NCBI GenBank assembly: GCA_026874595.1
Contig: CM049313.1
Location: forward strand, 17,233,508-17,297,507
From: Sipunculus nudus
Lineage: Eukaryota; Annelida; Sipuncula; Golfingiida; Sipunculidae
Direction of reading: 5' to 3'
Length of the DNA: 64,000 nucleotides
How positions within the stretch are numbered: the first letter of the stretch is position 1; each line of letters begins with the position of its first letter. The notes below the pieces were generated by a model. The model did not search any database. It was not told the origin of the DNA and saw only the letters and a list, made by a program, of their open reading frames with translations. The position numbers and the translations under genes are program-made. Shown here one piece after another: positions 14,032 through 25,779 of the stretch.

Positions 14032-17000
14032 AATGTTTGAATAACCATGCTGGTACAATGTTTATAGATGGAAATGGTCTACCCAGAAAAGTCGGTTCAC
14101 AGACGGTGGGAATCGCTCCCTCGATCTTCCTATTTCCTGTCAGTGGCCTTACCAATTGGCTACGCTTTTGTATGTCCTTTTTGCAAACGTTACTCTTAAT
14201 TATATCTGTCTGTATATCTCTATTTTATGTTATAGTACATGATTCTGCATACGGAGTGGGCTGACTCAAGAACATTGTGTAATATAATTAAGCCCTACAT
14301 TAACGCTTATAAAATAAGGTTACAATCGATTTCAGTGTTGAGACCAGAATTTCAGATATAAAGAGGGTAAAAGTTTGAAATAAAAGTATATGTTCTAAAC
14401 TTCTCAGGTTCATTATCAGTGAGGGCGTGTTACTTTTGTAGAAGAAACAGCCCATTGCTCAATTCTAACTTGTTTTACTTCTTGAATGCTTCTTTTTAAC
14501 TTTTGCAATAAATTCGGTCTAAATTTTGATCATGGTAACACACACAGCGCATGCAATTTATAAGTTTTAAAATGACGGTATAGTGTCCAACTGGCTCAAA
14601 ATTTTGAAACACCAGTAGCACGAATGCCTTATGAAAACCCCGTACAACAATGTTACACAAGAGGTTTCAAAATGAATGTTCAATGAATTTTTTTTTTCAT
14701 GTTTGTTATATTCAAATTATCTCAAACTCACGACAAAGTTACTCACATGACCAATAAAACTGGTATAAATGGATAAGAGAACAGTATTATTTTATCCAAA
14801 CCTCTGGCTGTATTTCCAGCTACAACTTTAGCGTCCGGGTGCTTTGCCCGCAAGTTCAGTAATTCTTCAAGCGTAGCTGGCTGGAACCAGGTCACGCCGT
14901 CTCGTGTTACCTCAAAACCTCTTTTGTACAAAGCCTGGTCAAGCTGTAAAATATATTGTACATGATCTATAAACATGAGAAAACCAGGTTATAGTAAGCT
15001 GTTACTTTAAGAACAACAGGCAGATATTGTGGGAACAGATGATGTATACTGTATGAATAGCAGGACGATTTAGTAAGAGAAGCAGGCGGATATTGAACAG
15101 AAGAAGGTGAGTATTGTAAGAGATGCAGCGGATATTGTAGGGAAAGCAAGAGTGGATATTGTAGGTGAAGCCGGCGGATATTGTAGGGAAAGCAAGAGTG
15201 GATATTGTAGGTGAAGCCGGCGGATATTGTAGGGAAAGCAAGAGTGGATATTGTAGGACATGTCGGCAGATATTATTGGAGAAATCGACGGACATTGTAG
15301 GAGAATTTGGCGGATATAGTGAGACAAGCAGGGGATATTGTAGCTGTAGCTAAAAAAATATACTATTGCATGCAATTATAAGAGTTGTAGAAAGCGGTTA
15401 TTCTAGAGCATAAGGCAGGTATTGTAGGAGGAGCAAGCGGATTTTGTCAGAGTAGTAGCCGATTCTTGCAGGAACACCAGGTTAATACTGTCACAAGCGG
15501 ACTTTGTAGGAGTAACAGACTGGTATTTTAGGAGAAACAGACGGATATATCTTAAGAAGAACATGCGGAAATTAAAGGATAAGCATGTTAATATTACTGT
15601 TACTGGTCTTGGTGGTAACCGTTATTAGAACATTTTAAATAAACAAATCATCCCCCGTTGGTTCTATCCATGTACTCAGATTGAAATTTTAGCCACATAT
15701 TTTCAGTTTCTTGGCATGAAATTAACTTACCTGAAGCTCACTTGGGAAAATCAGTTCCTGGGAAGGGTCGTATTGACAGACTTTAGAAGGTCTCAGTTTC
15801 TGACAAAAATAATATTAGCTGTATCATAGGAAAATTCTGAAATGTTTTCTTATTTTATAGAAATGCATTTCTAATTATGATGCCATGATTAACAGGGGGT
15901 TCTATAACGTTACAGTATAAAGCTACTGATAAAAAAATTTCTGAAATCACGGAATAGCGGAACATTTGATTTATTAAAAGAACAACCCTTGATTTTACCA
16001 CAAGGGTTAAAATAGGGTAACCCACACCAGGCTGTCAGGGTTTTAAGATAAAGGCGTTATGGCTTCTGTTGAAGCTATTTTTTCTGTCGACCTTTTACCG
16101 TAACGCATTTAGAGATGACGTTACCTGTAGTCGAGTCTGTCTCGTTTTGGCCACCTTTTGTTGACAGCATTCATCTCCAAGAGGACAGGGGGCATCCTGA
16201 GAAACAAAACATTCCAAAAGGTTGTAAACATACGTTTGGACAGTCAAGTGTTTTGTTGAAAGTAAACCTTAAGATATGATCATACAAAGTACATAGTGCA
16301 TTGTTGAACAGTTTAAACTGTAAACAGAAAGCTCCTCGAAAATAAGTGTTTCTTGTCATATATTCACCTGAAGACGCCTTTGGGTCTTTACCTTTGAAAA
16401 AGTAGAGAAGCCTTCCAGTATCGGCCTGTACCCCGTACAACGGCAAAGATTTCCTGAAAAAAAAACGCACCCGCTTTACATATAATTTTTATTTATATTC
16501 GTAGCTTCAATATAATTACAATATTAAAAGTATTTCATTTCAAAATGAATCACATGGCCACATATCATAAAATATATGAATTAACATGATTATTTTAGTT
16601 AAAGCAAGTTGATCATTATGAATTTATTTTTCATTGAGTTTTACACATTATTTTCGGTATTAACGTGATATGCCAGTTTTACATATTTACCTTCTATAGC
16701 TCTCTGGATCTCCTTCTCTGTTGGTTTTGGATTGTTACGTAGTAAAGTGTACATGCTCATAACCATCCCAGGACTGCAGAACCCGCACTGTGTACCGTGG
16801 AACAGAGCAAGGCGCTCCTGTAATTACATAATAATGTGTACATACTCATGACTATCCCAGGACTACAGAACACGCACTGTGTAACGTCGCAAACAGCCAT
16901 GCGCTTCTGTGAGAACATAAAAATGTGTGCATGTTCCTGACACACCAGGACACTAGAAATCGCACTCTTTACCGTGTAACAGAGCCTGCGCTCCTGCAAG

Positions 17001-20000
17001 TACATAATAACGTGTGCATGCTAATGACCATCGCATGAATACAGAACCCGCACTTTGTACCGTGGAACAGAGCCAAGCGCCTGTGAATATATAATAACGT
17101 GTACATACCCATGACTATCCATGGACTACGGAACACGTACTGTGTACCAAGAAACAGAGACAGCCGCTCGTGTGAGTACATAATAACGTGTACATACTCA
17201 TAACTATCCCAGGGCTACAGAAACCGCACTGTGTACCGTGGAACAGATCCAAGCGCTCTGTGTGTACATAATAGTGTACATACTCATAACTATCCCAGGA
17301 CAACGGAACATGCACTGTGTACCGTGTAACAGAGCCAGGCACTCCTGTGAGTGCATAATAACTTGTGCATGCTTATGACCATCGCATAACTACAGAACCC
17401 GCACTGTGTACCGTAGAATTAACAGAGCCAAGCCCTCTCTGAGTACATAATAACGTATTCATTATCATGACTATCCCAGGACTACGGAACATGCACTGTG
17501 TACCATTAAACAGAGCCAGCCGCTCGTGTGAGTACATAATAACGTGTACATACTCATAACTATCCCAGGGCTACAGAAACCGCACTGTGTACCGTGGAAC
17601 AGATCCAAGCGCTCTGTGTGTACATAATAGTGTACATACTCATAACTATCCCAGGACAACGGAACATGCACTGTGTACCGTGTAACAGAGCCAGGCACTC
17701 CTGTGAGTGCATAATAACTTGTGCATGCTTATGACCATCGCATAACTACAGAACCCGCACTGTGTACCGTAGAATTAACAGAGCCAAGCCCTCTCTGAGT
17801 ACATAATAACGTATTCATTATCATGACTATCCCAGGACTACGGAACATGCACTGTGTACCATTAAACAGAGCCAGCCGCTCGTGTGAGTACATAATAACG
17901 TGTACATACTCATAACTATCCCAGGGCTACAGAAACCGCACTGTGTACCGTGGAACAGATCCAAGCGCTCTGTGTGTACATAATAGTGTACATACTCATA
18001 ACTATCCCAGGACAACGGAACATGCACTGTGTACCGTGTAACAGAGCCAGGCACTCCTGTGAGTGCATAATAACTTGTGCATGCTTATGACCATCGCATA
18101 ACTACAGAACCCGCACTGTGTACCGTAGAATTAACAGAGCCAAGCCCTCTCTGAGTACATAATAACGTATTCATTATCATGACTATCCCAGGACTACGGA
18201 ACATGCACTGTGTACCATTAAACAGAGCCAGCCGCTCGTGTGAGTACATAATAACGTGTACATACTCATAACTATCCCAGGGCTACAGAAACCGCACTGT
18301 GTACCGTGGAACAGATCCAAGCGCTCTGTGAGTACATAATAGTGTACATACTCATAACTATCCCAGGACAACGGAACATGCACTGTTTACCGTCGAACAG
18401 AGCCAGGTACTCCTGTGAGTACATAATAACGTGTACATACTAATAACTATCATTGGACTACGGAACGCGCGCCGTGTACTATGGAACAGAGCCAGGGGCT
18501 CCTGTGAGTACATAATAATGTCTACATGCTTATGACCATCCCAGAACTACCGTTATGAAAAAAGTTATAAAGTTATTATGTGTACCATGGGACAGAGCCT
18601 GGACTACAAGCATGTGCGGAGAAGAGATAGAGAAAAACGAGAAATCTAACCTCTGAGAAAAAAAAAAAAGAGTGACATGCCTTGACGGAAAATATAATTT
18701 ATTCCAGCTAGTGGTTTAGCGAAGGACTGTACCATCTGATACTGACGGAATAGGTACTTTTGTAGAGTAAAATTCTGTAGACATGCAAACTTCGAGGCTT
18801 GATGTGTATAGGAAAGATGGCCTTGGTAACTTCGAGGATTGATGTGGAGTCACCAAGGCCATCTTTCCTATACACGTTCCGAAGTCCGCCGCAGATGCCT
18901 CTAATGATTTTGCTCTTCCACTACGTTTTCAAAGCTTTGTTTAATTTTCACTTTTTATGCAGATTGTGGAAAAAAGGGTAATAAACGCAATGTCTGTATA
19001 GTTGCATGCGTGGCGTACTTATTTACAGACCTTAAGGGGCCCAATCACCGTTCTTACATTTATAAAAAAAAACTAAAGATAATCCGTTGGCGCTTTTACA
19101 AAAATACGCCAGAAAACGTGGAAATAACGGCACACAGGCTGTCTGTTTTGTTTATATCAACGTGTATATTGTTACGGGATGACATAAAAGCGGACAGAAC
19201 TGTCTCGCTAGCGGAGCTTGCTTTGCTAGCGAAGCGGTTGGTATGCGGGACTTATGCGCCACCGACCTGGGTTCGACTCCCGGATAGGATTTTTCCCCTC
19301 AACAATTTGCCTTCGTAACAACATAATATGTGGGGGCCCGCAAAAAATAATCAAAAGATTTCAACAAGAGAATGTGGCATGAAGTTAGATAAGCCACAAA
19401 TTTGCAAATGGCGTTTGACAAAAAGTAACCTTACTACCTCCACATATGCAACCTACCACCTTAGGTTACATGTTTTTCCTGATTGCCAACATTGCGGTTG
19501 AACAAACATGTTTTTGAATAACAAGTTCAAAAATACTTTATGACCTCTTTATAAGAACTTTTCACACTAAAAATTACCCTTTTATCATTAATATATGCAC
19601 AGAGGATGCCAGAAATTGCATAAATTCTTTTTCAAAAGATAGGTGAATGGGCACCTTTCAACACTGCGCTATTTATGATGTCACATGCCTCAGTTATGGG
19701 ATATTCGTATAACAATAAGCCAACAGACATTATAATAATGGCAAGTGGTTCCTATGCCGCTCGTCCGGAGGACTAAATTCTGTATAAGAGCTAATTTTCC
19801 TCTCATATTTCCGGTCTGCTTTCGATGGGTAAAAGAATGGAACTGATAAGAGCAAAAATAGAATATTTAACATACACTCAAAAAAATACACATATGCACA
19901 CAAGCATACAGATAACTCCTATAATAGACTCCCACTGGTCCCGGGTGTGATGTAACGTTACTTTAATACCCTCAGTCACACAATCAAGCATTTATGGACT

Positions 20001-23000
20001 GTTGTGCGAGTGTTAACACAACATATTGACTGAGTATCAATTTGTCCTCATTTGACATACCCCCAGACATGCGATTCAGATACCCTGGATCAGATGTCCA
20101 CATAAAAGGACTATTCGTAACCCTCATGAGAACAAATGAAAATAATCTTTTCTGTAGTTGATGTATTACCTGCACCGGATGAACCTGATCCCTTGTGCTG
20201 CCGATACCTTCGACAGTTGTGACAGCACATCCACGAAGAGAGCAGATCGGTATTAAACAGGCTGTCACAGCACAGTGTCTGAAATATAAAAACAGTCCAA
20301 GGACGGAGTAGAGCGGCACTGATTAACAGGCTGTCACGCACAGTGATTGAAATAAAACAACAAATAAGGAGAGAGCAAGCGGGACTAAACATATTGTCAC
20401 AGCACAGTGATTGAAATATAACAACAAAACATGAAGAGAGGAGAGACTTTCACAGCACGGTGTCTGAAATGTAACAACAATACAAGGAGATATCAGAGCG
20501 GTAGTTAACAGGTTGCCGGAGCACAGCTTTTGGAATAAGCCAAATATGGAGTGATCAGGGCTACACCAAACAGGCTACAAACAAATTCCCTTTGAACAAA
20601 TCCAGTTGCATAATGAGGCCTATTTAAGGAAAACCCCGACCCCTGGCGGCCTCACATGGTATTACTCCAGGCAACCGCTTCATCAGCTGTTCACTTGATA
20701 TTTCGGAGTCACATGCGATAACAGGGCGGGCACTCACAGCTGATACAACTGGGAGTCCAGATAAACAAAATGCCACCACAGGGGTTCCCAGGAATGGTCA
20801 CAATTGAAGAACAGACCCCGGTTTTGATCGGCAATTAGCGTGAATGAATGCTCCTGTAATCACGATACATCGTCAGTGGACAGGATCATTTCAGCGGTAA
20901 AAGTTTATGTCCGGTGAGCTCCGGTGGTCGTAAGCTGCTGAGTAGGTTTTAAAGTTAAAAATTATGCATGGTACTTGACCAACACCCTATTCAGTCCCGT
21001 TTGATTTATGTTAAAAAAAAAAAACATAAAAAAACCAATATCCTTATATATTTCTTGTACTTATGGTAATTATATGATTCATTGAATAGCTCAAAGACAA
21101 TAATAATTTTATATAATTACTGTTTATATTTTAGTGAACAAATATATAATAATAACCTCAGTTTCGGGTGCATCACTTCAGTGCCCCAGTTCCACCTATG
21201 CCCTTCTACAATATAACTGGTATTATTATATTTTATTTTAACTTTATTTCTTTGTTCCATTCAAATCTGTGAAACTTTTGCAATTATGAATAATTATATT
21301 TTCCAGTTAAAAGTACTTTTCAAGCAGAAATTATTTATAAGGAAAGACCAATTACTGAGTTAGAATATCACCTTTTTCACATATTAACAGTATTTATGGT
21401 TTACCTATATTATCATCACACATTTTTGTTTTGGTTTATTAAAAGTGAATATAATTTTCTCAGAAAGGTCATCAGATATTAAAGATTGTTCTTCATTTTA
21501 GAATTGTTCATGCAATTAATGAAGTTTATGTTCAATGAATACACAGTGTGTTTGTAACTTTATTTTTAAGAAATAAAAGTCCTATATGGATTTTGCCTGA
21601 AAACAGAATCTACATTGTCGAGCTTGCAAAAAACATATCAGGTGATTTCATCTTTATTTGAGGAAGAAGTTTGAACTGATGACATTAAGAGTACTGACTG
21701 TTAATCACTTAAATAATTGTTCATTTTTTTATTGTTTGTGATATTGACCATTGATTAGCTTGACTAGCTTTGCCCTGGAACCACCTAAATTAAATTTGAA
21801 CACCCTGGACTGCAAACAAAACAGGCTTAACCTTTGCTACACACATTACTATCTATACTACACAACTCATAATAAGGCATTTCATACATTTAACTATGAA
21901 TTTAAACAAACATCATAAACATATATCAGTAATTTTAAATATACAAGGAAGTATAAACATTCTTATCAGTGTAGGCAAATTTGTTGTAATGCAGTTTTGT
22001 TTTATACATTTAAACACACAAGAAACACTGTGGTCTTTTAACACTTGAGGTAACCATGATGTAGCCCAAGCTAAAATATTGCCTGTACATTCTAGGCACA
22101 TAAGGTAAACCATGTCTTATCATCTTTGGGCCTTAGAAAAACTGCAGATTATTTTCCTTGGGGATCCTCTTTTTTTATTGTTGATGGCTATATTATTTTA
22201 AGAAACCTTTACAACAAAGTGAAAGTTATTAGTATATGTACACACTGGACATGTTAATTACTTATTTATTACTGACATACTGTTGATATTTACCTTTAAA
22301 TTTATTATTAACATAAGCTGGAATATATGATGGAATATATAATTGCATTTAAATGCCCACATTAATCACATTGAATAATAACTAACCCCGTTACATAATA
22401 TACAGGTAAAAAATCTCTGATGATAATTAAAATCTAGCATAGGCTGTGCTAAAAAGAGGGAGTACAGAATATATATTTCATTAATTTTAATTAAATTAAT
22501 ATTCCAGAAATCTATGGTTACACACTTTTTGACAACACAACTGATAACTTTATTTTGTGACTCAGAATAAGTTAAAATATCATTAATGAAAAAAACAACA
22601 ACTGCATGGGGCACACGAGTTTAACAATTTATTATATTGGAGGGGGGGGGGGGGGTTGCTCTTGGCTCATAAAATATTTATAGCTGAAGCCACTTTGTGG
22701 AAGCAGATAGTTGTGCTAATGGCCCAATCAATGAAACACAAATATAAATAAATATACTGTTGAGAAAATCCAGAAGTTGACTCAAAATTATCTTCAGCGT
22801 GAATCTTGAACTGGAACCAGGTCTGATCTGACAGAGTGACAGCAAGCTGGCACACGGGTCCCGCGATAACGTCTCAGACAGGTGCCTGATTACGTGCGTT
22901 CCCCATTCGCACTTGTACCCGCTTGGTCACTGATAATCCGGAGATCTGGCAATACTTGGACGGAATAAATCCCGGCAGAAAAAAAACATTAACGAGTATG

Positions 23001-25748
23001 AATCCGATACGACGCGTTGACAGACACATGAAAAACGCCACGAGAAATATTGTTTTGGTAGAAGCGGTAGCGACCCAGAAACTTCTGCGCATGCGCAAGG
23101 ACCAGGCCATTGTATTCATACCACCCTAAATAAATATGCATAAGCCTGTAAAAGGTTTGTTCCGTTACGTTACACACTTTTGTAAGTGCAGACTGTCAAC
23201 GGATGGTGTCTGAAATATAACAACACACAGGAGCGCTACCAAACAGGCTGTCACAGCGCTGTGGCTGAAATATAAGAACAGTCCAAGGAGAGACCGCGCG
23301 GTACTTAACAGGCTGTCACAGCACAGTGTTTGAAATATAACAACAAAATATAATGAGAGCAGATCGGGAAATGAACAGGCTGTCACAGCGCATTGGCTGA
23401 AATATAAAACAGTCCTAGTAGAGAACGGAAAAGATACAAACAGGCTGTCACAGCACAGCGTCTGGAATATATATAAAAAATAAATATATGGAGAGAGCTG
23501 AGCGGAACTAAACAGGCCATGAGAGCACAGCGTCTGAAAAATAAAAACAATTTATGGAGAAAGCTAGGTGGAACTAAACAGGCTGTTACAGTAAGGCGTC
23601 TGAAATATATCAACAAACATCGAGAAAGCAAAGCAGAACTTAAGAGGCTGTCACCGCACAGTCCATGGTATACAATGGCTATTCTCTGGTTTCACGATAT
23701 ACATTTTCAATATAAAATTAGAAGGCTGCGCAATACAGGCGATAATCACTCATAAACGAGTGCGTCTTATGGGGTTCCTCCCTTATGACCGAACCTTGTT
23801 GATAATTACACGCACACGACTGGCAGGTTCAGTAGACACCGGGCTTTGGTGACACTAGGATATACATAACATGATAGGATGCGAATGCTTTCATCTTGTC
23901 ACAAACCGAAATATAGCTCTGAAGATGTACATACTTGTATAAATAATAGGACAGCTTTAAAATGGCTTTAATATCTCCACGAAAATATTAAAAAAAAGTT
24001 TAAAGATTGAAAGATAATTAGAATGGTATTAATTTTACGGCCCTTGTGGCCTGTTCAGCTTTCTGTTCAATGCGACACAGTGTCATGAATATCAGATTTT
24101 AAAATGCTATAGCTGATGCAGTTTCATAGTTTTAAAATAATAAAAAAATAAAACATTTAATTCATAATCTGTAATCTGATCACATGTTATTAAAAACGTA
24201 CCTGATCGTTTTGTCGACCCAGTCATAGCGTGACACCATGACAGTACACGCTCCGCACCCACCGGATCCACATGCTGATTTTGTTCCTGTCAGTTGTACT
24301 ATTTACCGGTAAAGAATTAAATATTTCGGAGAATATATTTGTGTGTGTGTGATTTAAGTAGCCTTTCTCGACAGCTAATCTCAAATATAACAGCCAATAC
24401 AATATCGTGTCAAGTCTATATCATGTGATGTAGTCGAGCTCAGACCTTCCGAGTTTGAGTGCAAATCTTAGTCCTGAGTTCAAGTACGAGTTCTTAAGGT
24501 TCAAATCAAAGTCGACCTTGTTCAAGTCTAAGTCATATAGACCCCGAGTCCAAGTCCAATTAAAATAGATTACCATAAGTATTTTATGTTATTTTACATA
24601 TACCTGTTTATCCTAAAGTCTAATTGCATTTAGCTCCAGATACAGACCATAAGCTTGGCAAACACAGTCCTTTTTTTCTAATACACTGTCAGTAGTTCGC
24701 ATACGTATTAGAGCCCTGTGTGGGCCGGAATTTAGAGCCCGCACCCGCCGCGCAAAGCAAACCTTCAGTCAGCAACCACTAGAATAGATATCAAATGAGC
24801 CCCATGCTCGTTATCTCCTTCTGCTTTGCTAATGCATTCCTCTAAACTAGCCAGTGCTCATTTGCTCATCCATGAACAGCACATCTCAGTCTTTGCAGTT
24901 AGGTAAAGCTATATCCAGCTGGTGACAGAGCCAGATGCATCCATGCTGTGATTATTATTACATCACAGGCATAATCCTGGTGCTCTACCCTCAGCCATGT
25001 TACGTAATATCTGGGACTGGCCACAAGTATAGGCCTACAGTGCTGAACAGTCTATAATTATACAACGCTATTTCCAGGTACATTTGCAATATTCTGAAAA
25101 GTTTTCTGTGCAAAGATGAATCTGTCTAAAAACTCAGGGAATTTATATTTCACAAGTGCTATATAGTAATTCAGAAAATTGAATAACCAAAGGAACATAA
25201 ACAGACCTGCAGTGCTTACCTTTGAAGTAAATGTGATCAACTTCCTGCTATTTAACCATGTTTGCGGCCCGCAGAAACCCGCACTAAAGTATCAGTAACC
25301 CACCCAGTCCCGCATATCCCATCTTTTAGCCCGCACCCGCCCCACAGAGAAATTTTCTGGCCCGCCCCGCCCAACAAAATCCTGGAAAGGTCAGCCCGCG
25401 GGGGGCCCGCGGGGCGGAGCGGTTGCGGGCCCCCGCAGCCCGCGGGGCGGGTTTCGAGATTGACTCGTTCTTATTTCTTGAGTCCTTACCTCAAAGTCCG
25501 AATGCAAGATCGAGTCCAGGACGCTCGAGTGGGCTTAAAGAGAACATTTCGATTTTCTGACTTACTGTCATCGTGTTATGTTAAAATTATTATTAGTAAT
25601 TTGATCCAAACCTACCCTAATTCGCCTCTATGTGTCCGATGTCATTCTTGTTTTTTTTTTATATCATGTAATAAACTGATCCACCCGAACGTTTGTTTTT
25701 TGCTTGCCGGAATCAAACATTTCGGCAAGCATATTGGTCAGTTGCGTA

Positions 25749-25779
<31 letters not shown>

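Noticed and set aside
17115-18383. Near-identical 66-75-residue minus-strand frames with CGFCSPG
   Set aside because: Not a gene family: they are exon-5 fragments in the tandem array, in shifting frames and without donors.
16818-18615. Possible CRISPR array
   Set aside because: Units are contiguous, have no unique spacers, derive from an exon, and the genome is eukaryotic.
19270-19280. tRNA gene at B-box sites (also 35675, 44921, 53050, 61705)
   Set aside because: No cloverleaf can be formed, and repeated non-tRNA bodies show that they are SINE copies.
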